From Hymenobacter sp. 5317J-9 (lineage in GTDB: Bacteria > Bacteroidota > Bacteroidia > Cytophagales > Hymenobacteraceae), in NCBI RefSeq assembly GCF_022921075.1, contig NZ_CP095050.1, positions 2,418,001-2,482,000 of the forward strand: a DNA stretch of 64,000 nucleotides, read 5' to 3'. Position 1 is the stretch's first letter, and the number at the start of each line of letters is the position of its first letter. Positions 18,886 through 28,284 of this stretch are shown here, one piece after another. Below the pieces are notes generated by a model that was not told where the DNA came from, did no database searches, and saw nothing but the letters and a program-made list of their open reading frames with translations. A program made the translations under genes and the position numbers.

Positions 18886-19785
18886 ATGACCTGGCCCCAA
18901 GCCCTGAAACAATTCGACGGCTACCTGCGCCTCGAAAAGTCGCTCTCGCCCAACTCCGTGGAAGCCTACGTGCGCGACGCCACCAAACTGCAGCAGTTTC
19001 TGGTGTTCCAGAAGCTGCACGTGGGCCCGCTGCAGGTGACCACCGAAATCCTGCGCGAGTTTCTCACCACCCTGCAGGGGCTGGGCCTGGGCGCCACCTC
19101 GCAGGCCCGCACGCTCTCTGGCCTTAAGGCTTTCTTCAACTTCCTTATCATGGAAGACCTGCTGAAGCTGGACCCCACCGACACCCTGGAAGCCCCCAAA
19201 ACCGGCCGCCACTTGCCCGACACCCTCAGCTACCCCGAGATTGAGCAGCTGCTGGCCGCCATCGACCTGAGCACCGACGACGGCCTGCGGGCCCGCGCCC
19301 TGCTCGAAGTGATGTACTCCTCCGGCCTGCGCGTGAGCGAGCTGTGCGACCTGCGCCTGAGCAACATGTACGCCGACCAGGGCTTCATCAAAGTGGTGGG
19401 CAAGGGCAACAAGGAGCGTCTCGTGCCCATCGGCCGCGAAGCCTTGAAACACCTCAACTTCTACCTCAGCGGCGTGCGCGGCCACCTCGACATCAAGCCC
19501 GGGGCCGAAGACTTCGTGTTTCTGAGCCAGCGCGGCCGGCCGCTCTCGCGCATCACCGTCTTCACCACGCTCAAAAAACTGGCCGAGCAGGCGGGCCTGC
19601 GCAAAACCATCAGCCCGCACACGCTGCGGCATTCCTTCGCCACCCACCTCATCGAGGGCGGGGCCGACCTGCGCGCCGTGCAGGAAATGCTGGGCCACGC
19701 CAGCATCACCACCACCGAGATTTACACCCACCTGGATAGGGATTACCTGCGGCAGGTCATTACCGAGTTTCACCCACGGAGCTAA
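18886..19785 (+). CDS. xerD: Site-specific tyrosine recombinase XerD
   Basis: Resolves chromosome dimers with FtsK. 299 residues, standard for XerC/D. N-terminal SAM-like domain about 1-90; catalytic residues visible: Arg in SSGLRVSEL, Lys in GKGNKERLVP, HxxR in PHTLRHSF, His in LGHASITTTEIYTH and Tyr in the same stretch. It lies directly before ftsK, its functional partner. Divergent from the peptidase gene. Confidence 0.93.
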   Translation: MTWPQALKQFDGYLRLEKSLSPNSVEAYVRDATKLQQFLVFQKLHVGPLQVTTEILREFLTTLQGLGLGATSQARTLSGLKAFFNFLIMEDLLKLDPTDTLEAPKTGRHLPDTLSYPEIEQLLAAIDLSTDDGLRARALLEVMYSSGLRVSELCDLRLSNMYADQGFIKVVGKGNKERLVPIGREALKHLNFYLSGVRGHLDIKPGAEDFVFLSQRGRPLSRITVFTTLKKLAEQAGLRKTISPHTLRHSFATHLIEGGADLRAVQEMLGHASITTTEIYTHLDRDYLRQVITEFHPRS

Positions 19786-19872
19786 GAAACAGGCGAAAGG
19801 GGAGGGGGCCGGCGTTGTACCGTCCATTTTCAAGGCCGCATTGTGTAAATTTGGCCTTTATGCTTCCGTCGA

Positions 19873-22866
19873 ATGGCCGATAACCTATACAAGAACACTC
19901 CCGCCGGCCCGTCGGCTAACCGCCCGGCCGAGCCCCGGCCCACACGGCGCAACGAGCCCCGCCCCGGTGGCCCGGCGCCCGAGCCCGCCCCGGCCCGCGC
20001 GGCCGAGCCGCGTCCTGCCGCGGCCAACGTGCCCAAAGCCGCCCGTCCGGCACCCGCTACCAAACCCGCCAAACCGCCCCGCGAGCCCCGGGGGCCGCTG
20101 CCCGGCGTGGGCAAGCTGCTGGAAATCCTGCGCGACCGTCGCTTCCACCTCTTCGTGGGCTTTGGCCTGCTGCTGGCCAGCCTCTACCTCACCATTGCCT
20201 TTACGTCCTTCCTGTTCACGGGCCACGCCGACCAAAGCGTGGTGGCCTCGCTGGGCAACACGCCGGTAAAAGAAGCCGGGCAGGAGTCGGGCAACTGGCT
20301 GGGCTTGCTGGGCGCCTGGGCCGCCCAGCTCTTCATTTACAAGCTGTTTGGGGTGGCGGCGTACGCGCTGGTGCCCATCGTGTTTTTTCTGGGGGCTAAA
20401 ATCGTTTTCCGTACCGCCAAGGTTTCGGTGAGCTATGTGCTGGCCCTGGGCCTCTTCACCATGGCCTGGCTGAGCGTGCTGCTCGGCTACGTGGTGGTGA
20501 CGCTGGCCACGCCCGGCGCCGACCCCGTGCTGGCCCACCGCCTCGATTTCCTGTGCGGCGGCGTGGGCTTCGAGGCTGCCTCTTGGCTCGACAGCCTCAT
20601 CGGCTGGGGCACGGTGCTGCTGCTGGCGTTTGCCCTGATTTCTTTCGTGGTGTTCTTCTTCAACGTCACCAGCCTGAACCTGGGCAACTTCCGCCGCCTC
20701 AGCACCGAGGACGATGCCGACGAAGACGCTGAGCTGGAAGCCGAGATTGCCGCAGAGCAAGCCGCGGCCGCCGTGCCCGCTCCCGTAGTGCCCGCCGCCC
20801 CGCAGATGACGCTGAAAACGCGCCCCGCCCCGCCCGAGGTTGCCGTGTCAACCACCGCGACCAACTCCGCCGCTGGCGCCCAGGCCACCGATTTGGAGGT
20901 GAGCAGCGACGAGCCCGCCACCGCTCCGGTAGAGTTTGAGCCCGCGCCGCGCATGGGCGCCGGCGTGCCCCTGAGCGTGAGCAGTGCCGCCTTGGCACCG
21001 GCCGCGGCGCTGGCCTCCACGGCGGCCGGGGCTGCTTCCGCCGCAACTGCCGCGGCCGTGCCGCTGGTGGCTTCCGGCCCGGCGTTCTCCATCGAAATTC
21101 CCACTGACGAAGCGGTGGAAATAGCGCCCAGCGCCCCCGTGGCTACCATTCCCACACCGCTTTCGCTGGCTGATTTGGCTGATGGCGACCTGCCTGCGGT
21201 GGCTCCGCTGGCGCCCGTTGCACCGGTCAATCCGGCCGCCACGCGTCCGCTCGAAATCACCGTGCCCGGCCGCGACGACCTCGACCCCAACGCCGGCGCC
21301 GACATTGCCGCCGTGGTGGATGAGGACGAGGACGCCGACGCCATGCCCGCCGGCAACTACGACCCCACGCTGGACCTCTCGCGCTACCAATACCCCACCC
21401 TGGAGCTGCTCAACGACTACGGCGTGGCCAAAGCCCAGGTAACCAAGGAGGAACTGGAGGCCAACAAGGACCGCATTGTGGAGACGCTGGGGCACTACGG
21501 CATCGGCATCGCCAGCATCAAGGCCACCATCGGGCCCACGGTTACGCTCTATGAGATTGTACCCGAAGTAGGCGTCCGCATCTCCAAAATCAAGAGCCTG
21601 GAAGACGACATCGCGCTGAGCCTGGCCGCGTTGGGCATCCGCATCATCGCGCCCATTCCGGGCAAGGGCACCATCGGCATCGAGGTGCCGAATACCAAGA
21701 AGGAGATGGTGAGCATCCGCTCGGTGCTGGGCTCGGAGAAGTTTGCCCGCTCGGAAATGGACCTGCCGGTGGCGTTTGGCCGCACCATCACCAACGAGGT
21801 ATTCGTGGCCGACCTGGCCAAGATGCCGCACTTGCTCATGGCCGGCGCCACGGGCCAAGGCAAGTCGGTGGGCCTGAACGTGATTCTAGCTTCGCTGCTC
21901 TACAAGCGCCATCCCGCCCAACTCAAGTTCGTGCTCGTCGACCCGAAAAAGGTGGAATTGAGCATCTTCAACAAGATTGAGCGCCACTACCTGGCCAAGC
22001 TGCCCGACACCGACGAGGCCATCATCACCGACACCAAGAAGGTGGTGAACACGCTCAACTCGCTGTGCATGGAGATGGACCGGCGCTACGACCTGCTCAA
22101 GGAAGCCGGCTGCCGCAACCTGAAGGAGTACAACGCCAAATTCATCGAGCGCCGCCTCAACCCCAAGAAAGGCCACCGCTTCCTGCCCTTCATCGTGCTG
22201 GTCATCGACGAGTTGGCTGACCTGATGATGACGGCCGGCAAGGAAGTGGAAACGCCCATTGCCCGCCTGGCCCAGCTGGCCCGCGCCATTGGCATTCACC
22301 TCATCGTGGCCACGCAGCGCCCGTCGGTGAACGTGATTACCGGCATCATCAAGGCCAACTTCCCCTGCCGCATCTCCTTTAAGGTGACGAGCAAAATCGA
22401 CTCGCGCACCATTCTGGACACGGGCGGCGCCGACCAGCTCATCGGCCAGGGCGACATGCTGTTCTCGGCCGGCTCGGACCTGATTCGGGTGCAGTGCGCT
22501 TTCATTGACACGCCGGAGGTCGACCGCGTCTGCGACTTCATCGGCGAGCAGCAGGGCTACTCCGATGCCTACCTGCTGCCCGAAGTGGCCGGGGCCGACG
22601 GCGACGCCGGCAGCGGCAACGAGGAAATGGACCCCTCGGAGCGCGACACCATGTTTGAGGAAGCGGCCCGCTGCATTGTGCTGCACCAGCAGGGCAGCAC
22701 CTCGCTGCTGCAGCGCAAGCTCAAGCTGGGCTACAACCGCGCCGGCCGACTCATCGACCAGCTGCAGCACGCCGGCATCGTGGGCCCGTTTGAGGGCAGC
22801 AAGGCCCGCGACGTGCTCATTCCCGATGAATATCAGTTGGAGCAGCTGCTCAACTCGATGAAGTAG
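19873..22866 (+). CDS. ftsK: DNA translocase FtsK/SpoIIIE
   Basis: 997 residues. Pro/Ala/Arg-rich cytoplasmic lead about 1-85, four membrane segments about 90-265, an Ala/Pro/Val-rich linker about 280-500, then alpha-beta motor domains with Walker A GATGQGKSVGLN, Walker B VLVIDELADLMM and the ATQRPSVNVITG region; C-terminal gamma winged helix about 910-997 (GSTSLLQRKLKLGYNRAGR). It pumps chromosomal DNA at the septum and activates Xer recombination. Follows xerD; precedes a LolA-like gene. Confidence 0.94.
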   Translation: MADNLYKNTPAGPSANRPAEPRPTRRNEPRPGGPAPEPAPARAAEPRPAAANVPKAARPAPATKPAKPPREPRGPLPGVGKLLEILRDRRFHLFVGFGLLLASLYLTIAFTSFLFTGHADQSVVASLGNTPVKEAGQESGNWLGLLGAWAAQLFIYKLFGVAAYALVPIVFFLGAKIVFRTAKVSVSYVLALGLFTMAWLSVLLGYVVVTLATPGADPVLAHRLDFLCGGVGFEAASWLDSLIGWGTVLLLAFALISFVVFFFNVTSLNLGNFRRLSTEDDADEDAELEAEIAAEQAAAAVPAPVVPAAPQMTLKTRPAPPEVAVSTTATNSAAGAQATDLEVSSDEPATAPVEFEPAPRMGAGVPLSVSSAALAPAAALASTAAGAASAATAAAVPLVASGPAFSIEIPTDEAVEIAPSAPVATIPTPLSLADLADGDLPAVAPLAPVAPVNPAATRPLEITVPGRDDLDPNAGADIAAVVDEDEDADAMPAGNYDPTLDLSRYQYPTLELLNDYGVAKAQVTKEELEANKDRIVETLGHYGIGIASIKATIGPTVTLYEIVPEVGVRISKIKSLEDDIALSLAALGIRIIAPIPGKGTIGIEVPNTKKEMVSIRSVLGSEKFARSEMDLPVAFGRTITNEVFVADLAKMPHLLMAGATGQGKSVGLNVILASLLYKRHPAQLKFVLVDPKKVELSIFNKIERHYLAKLPDTDEAIITDTKKVVNTLNSLCMEMDRRYDLLKEAGCRNLKEYNAKFIERRLNPKKGHRFLPFIVLVIDELADLMMTAGKEVETPIARLAQLARAIGIHLIVATQRPSVNVITGIIKANFPCRISFKVTSKIDSRTILDTGGADQLIGQGDMLFSAGSDLIRVQCAFIDTPEVDRVCDFIGEQQGYSDAYLLPEVAGADGDAGSGNEEMDPSERDTMFEEAARCIVLHQQGSTSLLQRKLKLGYNRAGRLIDQLQHAGIVGPFEGSKARDVLIPDEYQLEQLLNSMK

Positions 22867-23078
22867 TCAGCGCCCCGAGGCTGCGCTTCGGCCCGCAGGC
22901 GGTGTCGTTCAACGATTTCCGCCGGGCCGGGGCGCAGCTTTGGGGTGCACGCAGCGGGCCAGCCGGCTTTTTTTGCATTATCGCACCCTTACCAGCTTTT
23001 TGGCCGGACGTTTGTTAAACGAAATCCGTATCAGGCCATCAGAGCGCATTCAACCCCGCTCACAGCTTTTTCCTCCTA

Positions 23079-23723
23079 ATGAAAAAATACCTCTCTTCTC
23101 TGCTGCTCGCGGCCACGCTGGCACTGCCCGCCGCCGCCCAGCAGGACCCCAAAGCTGGTAAGATTCTCGACCAGATGAGTGCCAAGTATCAGGCTCTGAA
23201 AGCGTTTCAGGCCACTTTTACCCAAACGCTGGAAAATCCCAGTGCGAAGGTGAAGCAGAATATCAACGGCGACATCGTGGTGAGCGGCCAGAAATTCCGC
23301 CTCAAAATCAGCGGCCAGGAAGTCATCAACAACGGCACCACCACCTGGACTTACCTGAAGAACGAAAACGAGGTCAACATCTCCGATTCGGACCCTGACT
23401 CGCAGGACATGTCGCCCTCGCAGATTTATACCATGTACAAAAAGGGGTATAAATACACCTACGTGCAGCAGGTAACGGAAGGCGGCGAGCCGCTCGACGT
23501 GATTGAGTTGGCTCCGGAAAACCGTCAGAATGACGTGTTCAAGGTGCGGCTGAAGGTGCGCAAGAAGGACGCCTCGGTGAAAAGCTGGCAGATGTTTAAG
23601 AAGAACGGCAACCAGTACACCTTCCTCATCAAGAATTTCAAGCCCAACCCGCCCGTCGACGCCAACACCTTTGCCTTCGACAAGGCCAAGTATAAGGGCG
23701 TGAAAGTGGTAGACCTGCGCTAA
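23079..23723 (+). CDS. LolA-like outer-membrane lipoprotein carrier
   Basis: 214 residues. Signal peptide LLLAATLALPAAAQQ, then a LolA/LolB-type fold: MSAKYQALKAFQATFTQTL, DIVVSGQKFRLKIS, MFKKNGNQYTFLIKNF and a closing FDKAKYKGVKVVDLR. Likely a periplasmic carrier of lipoproteins to the outer membrane. In many Bacteroidota it directly follows ftsK, as here. Ends at a terminator. Confidence 0.85.
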   Translation: MKKYLSSLLLAATLALPAAAQQDPKAGKILDQMSAKYQALKAFQATFTQTLENPSAKVKQNINGDIVVSGQKFRLKISGQEVINNGTTTWTYLKNENEVNISDSDPDSQDMSPSQIYTMYKKGYKYTYVQQVTEGGEPLDVIELAPENRQNDVFKVRLKVRKKDASVKSWQMFKKNGNQYTFLIKNFKPNPPVDANTFAFDKAKYKGVKVVDLR

Positions 23724-23746
23724 TCCAGCCACGCCATCGTTTTGCG

Positions 23747-23778
23747 AACGGCCCGCTTCGAAAGAGGTGGGCCGTTTT
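23747..23778 (+). terminator. Rho-independent terminator after the LolA-like gene
   Basis: Stem AACGGCCC / GGGCCGTT with a 14-nt loop followed by a short T-run; overlaps the promoter of the next gene. Confidence 0.7.
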
Positions 23779-23785
23779 ACATTTG
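23778..23785 (+). promoter_or_regulatory. Candidate -7 box for the DUF2851 gene
   Basis: TACATTTG fits TAnnTTTG exactly, 5 bp before the ATG at 23791. Placed on the T-run of the previous terminator, implying separate transcription units. Confidence 0.4.
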
Positions 23786-23790
23786 CGCCC

Positions 23791-25092
23791 ATGCGCGAAG
23801 ATTTCTACCACTACGTCTGGCAGCACCAGTACTACGACAAGCTGGAGTTGCGCACCACCGGCGGCGAGGAAATTCAGGTGCTGCGCCCCGGCCACCGCAA
23901 CGCCGACGCCGGCCCCGACTTCCTGAACGCCCGCCTGCGCATTGGGGAAGTGGAGTGGAATGGCGCGGTAGAAATCCACCTGCGCGCTTCGGATTGGGCC
24001 CGCCATCACCACCAGACCGACCCCAAATACGACCAGGTGATTCTGCACGTAGTGGCCAGCGCCGACGCCGAAGTGACCCGCACCAACGGCAGCGTCATAC
24101 CCGCGCTGGCCCTGCAAGCCCGGGTGGCGCCCGAACTGCTGGCGCGCTACCACGCCTTGGTGGAAGCGCCCGTGGCCGCGCCGCTGCCATGCGCACCGCT
24201 GCTGCAGCTGGTGCCCGAAATCACCAAAACCATGATGACCGAGCGCGCCCTCCTGGAGCGGGTAGAGCGCAAGGCCGATGCCGTAATGGCCCTGCACGAC
24301 AGCCTTGGGCAGGACTGGGAAGCCACCGCCTACCACGCGCTGATGGCGGCGTTTGGCTTCCAAAAAAACAGCGAGCCCCTGGCCCGGCTGGCTAAGGCCG
24401 TGCCACTGCCCGTGCTGCGCCGCCACCGGCACGACCAGCGCCAGCTTGAAGCGCTGCTATTCGGGCAGGCCGGATTTCTGGTTGAAAATGAGGAAACAGC
24501 CGCCGATGATTACATCCGCGACTTGAGGCAGGAACACGACTTCCTGCGCTACAAATACGGCCTGCAGGAAGCGGCGCTGCACGTGCACGAATGGAACTAC
24601 CTGCGCCTGCGGCCGGCCAACTTCCCGCCGGTGCGCCTGGGCCAGCTGGCCGGCCTGCTGCACGCCCGTCCGGCCCTGTTCGATGCCCTGCTCACGGCGC
24701 AGAGCGTGGCCGCGCTCACCGAGTTTTTTCAGGCCCCGGCTCCGAAATATTGGCGCCAGCACTTCCGGCCCGGCCGCCCCGGCAAGGTGCCGGCCCTGGG
24801 CAAAAGCAGCATCGAGCTGCTCATCACCAACGTGGTGGTGCCGCTGCGCGTGGCCTACGCCCGCCATGTGGGCCAGCCGGCCCTGATAGAAAGCAGCGTA
24901 GCCCTGCTGAGCCAGCTGCCGCCCGAGCACAACCAATACACCGATGCGTACGATGCCCTAGGTTTCGCGCATCGCACGGCGGCCGAGTCGCAGGGGCTGC
25001 TGGCGCTGCATAAGCAGTATTGCGCGCCCCGCCGCTGCCTGCACTGCACCATTGGCAGCCGTTTGGTACAACAACCCCGCGTCGCTCGATGA
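23791..25092 (+). CDS. DUF2851 family protein
   Basis: 433 residues from ATG 23791. The opening MREDFYHYVWQHQYYDK and the GHRNADAGPDFLNARL / GAVEIHLRASDW segments are the hallmark of DUF2851, a Bacteroidota/Chlorobi family of unknown function; the C-terminal CPRRCLHC-like part reads QYCAPRRCLHCTIG and could bind a metal. No signal or membrane segments. The stop overlaps the next ATG (ATGA), so it is coupled to the membrane protein that follows. Confidence 0.85.
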   Translation: MREDFYHYVWQHQYYDKLELRTTGGEEIQVLRPGHRNADAGPDFLNARLRIGEVEWNGAVEIHLRASDWARHHHQTDPKYDQVILHVVASADAEVTRTNGSVIPALALQARVAPELLARYHALVEAPVAAPLPCAPLLQLVPEITKTMMTERALLERVERKADAVMALHDSLGQDWEATAYHALMAAFGFQKNSEPLARLAKAVPLPVLRRHRHDQRQLEALLFGQAGFLVENEETAADDYIRDLRQEHDFLRYKYGLQEAALHVHEWNYLRLRPANFPPVRLGQLAGLLHARPALFDALLTAQSVAALTEFFQAPAPKYWRQHFRPGRPGKVPALGKSSIELLITNVVVPLRVAYARHVGQPALIESSVALLSQLPPEHNQYTDAYDALGFAHRTAAESQGLLALHKQYCAPRRCLHCTIGSRLVQQPRVAR

Positions 25093-26444
25093 AACTTGCT
25101 ATTGCGTTGGTTCTGAATGCCGGGCTGCTGGCGGTGCTGCTGCCGTGGGTGCGGCGGCAGTGGCAACGGGCGCCTGCCTGGGCGTGCTGGCTGCTGGCGT
25201 GGGGCCTGGGCGCCCGGCTGCTGGTGGGCGCCTGGCGCGGCTGGCATCTGGCCAACGATGCCCTATTTATCAGCGAGCAGGCGGCCTCCGTCACGCGGTT
25301 GCTCCGGGCAGGGGAGATGTGGCAGGCGCTTTTCACCGACGAGGTGGGCTGGCGCCAGCAGGTCATCACCTACTATGGCATGTCCAACACGCTGTTCATG
25401 GCCAAAATCCTGGGATGGCTCAACCTGGCCTCGCTGGACACCGGTTGGCTGAATGGCATGTATTTGAGCTTATTCAGCTTCGTGGGGTGTTGGCAGCTGG
25501 CCACCACCTGCTGGCGGCTATTTCCGCGCACGCCGCCAGCGGCGGCCGTGGTGGCGTTTGTGGCGTGGCCCACGGTGGTATTCTGGGCGGCCGGCGTGGC
25601 CAAGGAGCCGCTGCTGCTGGGCAGCGGCGCCTGGCTGCTGGCCCTGTACCTGCAGTTGTTTTATGGGGCGGCAGGCCGGCGGCGCGTGGCGAAGGTGGTG
25701 GGCCTGCTGGTGTTGGCGTACATGCACTTTTTCATGCGCTATTTCTTCGCGGCGCCCTTGCTGGGGGGGCTGGTGGGGCTGGCCGTGGTGCACCTGCTGC
25801 AGCGGTTGGGATGGGCGCACCGCCGCGTGGCGCAGGTGCTGGTGCTGGTGGCGGTGCTGGCCGGCGGCGCCTGGGCGGCCACCGAAGTGAGCGTGGCGTT
25901 TCGGCTCAACAAATTCACCAACCAGACCATGCGCATCTACGCGCATTCGCTGGAGATGTCGGCTGCCAAAGCTCACATCGAATACCCCAACCTGCGGCCC
26001 ACGGCCGAAAGCTTTCTGCGCCACGCGCCACAGGCCGCGCTGAACGCCTTTACCCGGCCGTGGGTGGGCGAGTCGTGGCAGCCGCTGTACGTGGCCGCAG
26101 CCCTCGAAAACCTGGCGCTGCTGGCGCTTTTTGCTACCGCTGCCTTTGCTGCGTGGCGGAAGCGCGGGGGGCATTTGCCCTTTGGGCTGGGGGCTGCGCT
26201 GGTGATATTCTGCCTGATACTGGCTGTGCTGCTCGGCCTGAGCACGCCCAACCTGGGCTCGCTAAACCGCTACCGCAGCGCCGTGCTGCCTTATCTGGTA
26301 TACCTGCTGCTGCAAAACAACGTGGCCGCGCTGGCCCTGCGCCGGCTGGGGCTGGGCCGTGGCAGCACGGCTCCCGACGAAGAGCCGGCAGTAGGTACGG
26401 CGCCCGGCAGCAAAGCCCCTGCGACGGGCGCCGTACCTTTGTAG
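25089..26444 (+). CDS. Polytopic membrane protein, unknown
   Basis: 451 residues from ATG 25089, which overlaps the DUF2851 stop. About ten hydrophobic segments; loops include a periplasmic-looking FISEQAASVTRLLRAGEMW and ITYYGMSNTLFMAKILG. The layout resembles GT-C-type glycosyltransferases or Wzy-like proteins, but I see no diagnostic motif. Translational coupling to DUF2851 is the only context. The C-terminal 40 residues are hydrophilic, Pro/Ala-rich. Confidence 0.65.
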   Translation: MKLAIALVLNAGLLAVLLPWVRRQWQRAPAWACWLLAWGLGARLLVGAWRGWHLANDALFISEQAASVTRLLRAGEMWQALFTDEVGWRQQVITYYGMSNTLFMAKILGWLNLASLDTGWLNGMYLSLFSFVGCWQLATTCWRLFPRTPPAAAVVAFVAWPTVVFWAAGVAKEPLLLGSGAWLLALYLQLFYGAAGRRRVAKVVGLLVLAYMHFFMRYFFAAPLLGGLVGLAVVHLLQRLGWAHRRVAQVLVLVAVLAGGAWAATEVSVAFRLNKFTNQTMRIYAHSLEMSAAKAHIEYPNLRPTAESFLRHAPQAALNAFTRPWVGESWQPLYVAAALENLALLALFATAAFAAWRKRGGHLPFGLGAALVIFCLILAVLLGLSTPNLGSLNRYRSAVLPYLVYLLLQNNVAALALRRLGLGRGSTAPDEEPAVGTAPGSKAPATGAVPL

Positions 26445-26512
26445 CACTCCGCGACCCGGACGGCCCAATTGCGCCGTCCGGCCCTCGCCCCAGCCATCTG
26501 CAACTTCTTCTA

Positions 26513-27145
26513 ATGGAAAACCCCGTTATCATTCTTGGTGCCCAAACCGTGGGCACAGCCGCCCTCGACGCCTTTCTTTCCAACGACGTGGTGGTGTACT
26601 GCCTGCTCGACGACGACAAAAAGCTGCAAGGTACCGAGCTGCTCGACGTGCCCGTGATGGGCAACACTGACGACGGCGAGCTGCTGAAATTGCTGGGCAA
26701 AAAGTGCGAAGTCTTCGTGGCCACCGACGACACCGCCAGCCGCCGCAGCCTCACCGAGATGCTGCGCAACGAGTATGAGGCCGTGCCCGTGAACGCCATT
26801 CACGAGCGCGCCAGCGTGTCGAACCACGCCACGCTGGGCCACGGCAACTACGTGGGCCCCAACGCCGTGGTGGCCGCTACCGCTACCCTCGGCGACGGCT
26901 GCATCGTAAACGGCAACGCCGTGCTCGAAGCCCGCGCCAACGTGGGCAGCTTTGCCCAAATTGGCAGCGGCGCCCTCATCGGGGCCGACGTGCAGGTGGG
27001 CGAGCAGGCTTTTGTGGGTGCTGGTGCCGTGGTGGTGGCCGGCGTCAAAATCGGCGACAAGGCCCGCGTGGGCGCCGGCTCGGTGGTGGTGGCCGACGTG
27101 CCCAACGGCCAGACCGTGTTTGGCAACCCCGCGGTGAAAGTTTAG
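26513..27145 (+). CDS. NeuD/PglD-type sugar O-acyltransferase
   Basis: 210 residues. N-terminal Rossmann-like nucleotide-sugar domain (VIILGAQTVGTAALDAFL) about 1-85, then a left-handed beta-helix of hexapeptide repeats (I/V-G-x-G pattern: LGHGNYVGPNAVVAAT, VGSFAQIGSGALIGAD, IGDKARVGAGSVVVAD) and closing VFGNPAVKV. Acetyl-CoA-dependent acyl transfer to a sugar is the family role; the acceptor is unknown and no glycan cluster is next to it. Confidence 0.85.
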   Translation: MENPVIILGAQTVGTAALDAFLSNDVVVYCLLDDDKKLQGTELLDVPVMGNTDDGELLKLLGKKCEVFVATDDTASRRSLTEMLRNEYEAVPVNAIHERASVSNHATLGHGNYVGPNAVVAATATLGDGCIVNGNAVLEARANVGSFAQIGSGALIGADVQVGEQAFVGAGAVVVAGVKIGDKARVGAGSVVVADVPNGQTVFGNPAVKV

Positions 27146-27244
27146 GCAGGGTTGAATGTTGAATGTTAGGTTTTGAGTTGTAGTGATTCCGCACACCATG
27201 CATATGGCGCTGATAATCAAAACTCAAAACGTAAAGATGTAAAG

Positions 27245-28186
27245 ATGTACCAGGTTCTTCTGTATTACTGCTATACGCCGATTGAGAACCCCGAGCAATT
27301 TCGGGAAGAGCACCACCGCCTGTGCCTGGAGCTGGACCTGCGCGGCCGCATCATTGTGGCCGCCGAGGGCCTGAACGGCACCGTATCGGGCACGCGCGAA
27401 AGCTGCGCCCGCTACATGGAAATCGTGAAGGGCGACCCGCGCTTTGCGGCGCTGGAATTCAAGGTTGACGACGTAGCGGCGCACACGTTTCAGAAGCTGC
27501 ACGTGCGCGTGAAGCCCGAGATTGTGCACAGCAGCCTGCGCCACGTGCGGCCCCACGAGAAGACCGGCCAGCACCTTTCGCCTGAAGAATTCAAGGCCCT
27601 GAAGGACCGCGACGACGTGGTGGTGGTCGACGTGCGCTCGGACTATGAGTACAATCTCGGCCGCTTCAAAAATGCCGTGACGCTGGATATTGAAAATTTC
27701 CGCGACTTCCCCGAGCGCGTGGAGCGCCTTAAGGAGTTCAAGGACAAAAAAATCCTGACCTACTGCACCGGCGGTGTGAAGTGCGAAAAAGCCAGTGCCT
27801 ACCTACTGGAGCAGGGTTTTGAAAACGTGTACCAGCTGCACGGCGGCATCATCAAGTACGGCATTGAAGCCGGCGGTGAGGATTTCGACGGCCAGTGTTA
27901 CGTGTTCGACAACCGCGTGGCCGTGGACGTGAACCGCGTGAACCCCACCGTGATTTCGCGCTGCCAGCACTGCCAGGAGCCCAGCAACCGCCTCATCAAC
28001 TGCGCCAACCCGCACTGCAACGCCCACCTGCCGCTGTGCGAAGCCTGCGGCGAGAAGCTGCAGGGTGCCTGCTCCGAAGCCTGTGCCGCCCACCCCGACA
28101 AGCGCGCTTACGACGGCACGGGCTCCTACCCAAAGCTCAGCAACCATTACAACCCTGCTCAGGGCTTTTCGTCTTATGCCAAATGA
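27245..28186 (+). CDS. trhO: tRNA uridine(34) hydroxylase / rhodanese-domain protein TrhO
   Basis: Prephenate-independent, oxygen-dependent 5-hydroxylation of U34 in tRNA. 313 residues from ATG 27245. N-terminal acylphosphatase-like domain about 1-95 (AAEGLNGTVSGTR), rhodanese domain about 115-215 with active-site Cys in YCTGGVKCEKA, and a Cys-rich C-terminal zinc region (CQHCQEPSNRLINC, CNAHLPLCEACGEK). The Cys-rich tail is normal for the longer members. Cytoplasmic. Confidence 0.92.
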   Translation: MYQVLLYYCYTPIENPEQFREEHHRLCLELDLRGRIIVAAEGLNGTVSGTRESCARYMEIVKGDPRFAALEFKVDDVAAHTFQKLHVRVKPEIVHSSLRHVRPHEKTGQHLSPEEFKALKDRDDVVVVDVRSDYEYNLGRFKNAVTLDIENFRDFPERVERLKEFKDKKILTYCTGGVKCEKASAYLLEQGFENVYQLHGGIIKYGIEAGGEDFDGQCYVFDNRVAVDVNRVNPTVISRCQHCQEPSNRLINCANPHCNAHLPLCEACGEKLQGACSEACAAHPDKRAYDGTGSYPKLSNHYNPAQGFSSYAK

Positions 28187-28192
28187 GGAATT

Positions 28193-28274
28193 AAAAATTA
28201 AAAATGAAGAATTAAAAATGGGTGCTTGTACGCCGTTTTAAGCCTTCATTTTTAATTCTTCATTTTTAATTTTT
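28193..28274. repeat. AT-rich perfect inverted repeat (28-bp arms)
   Basis: Arms at 28193-28220 and 28247-28274 are perfect reverse complements built from AATTAAAAATGAAG-like units, separated by 26 nt. Very unlike the GC-rich surroundings. Could act as a terminator for trhO, but the structure is that of a small dispersed palindromic element. Confidence 0.65.
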
Positions 28275-28284
28275 ACTTGACATC

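Noticed and set aside
18751..19833. N-terminal extension of the M36 peptidase frame through the xerD region
   Set aside because: The extension is antisense to xerD and lacks sense; the ATG at 18750 begins a proper signal peptide.
20700..21360. Repeated Ala/Pro/Val-rich segments in ftsK as a gene fusion
   Set aside because: This is the low-complexity linker normal for FtsK between membrane and motor parts, not a separate domain.
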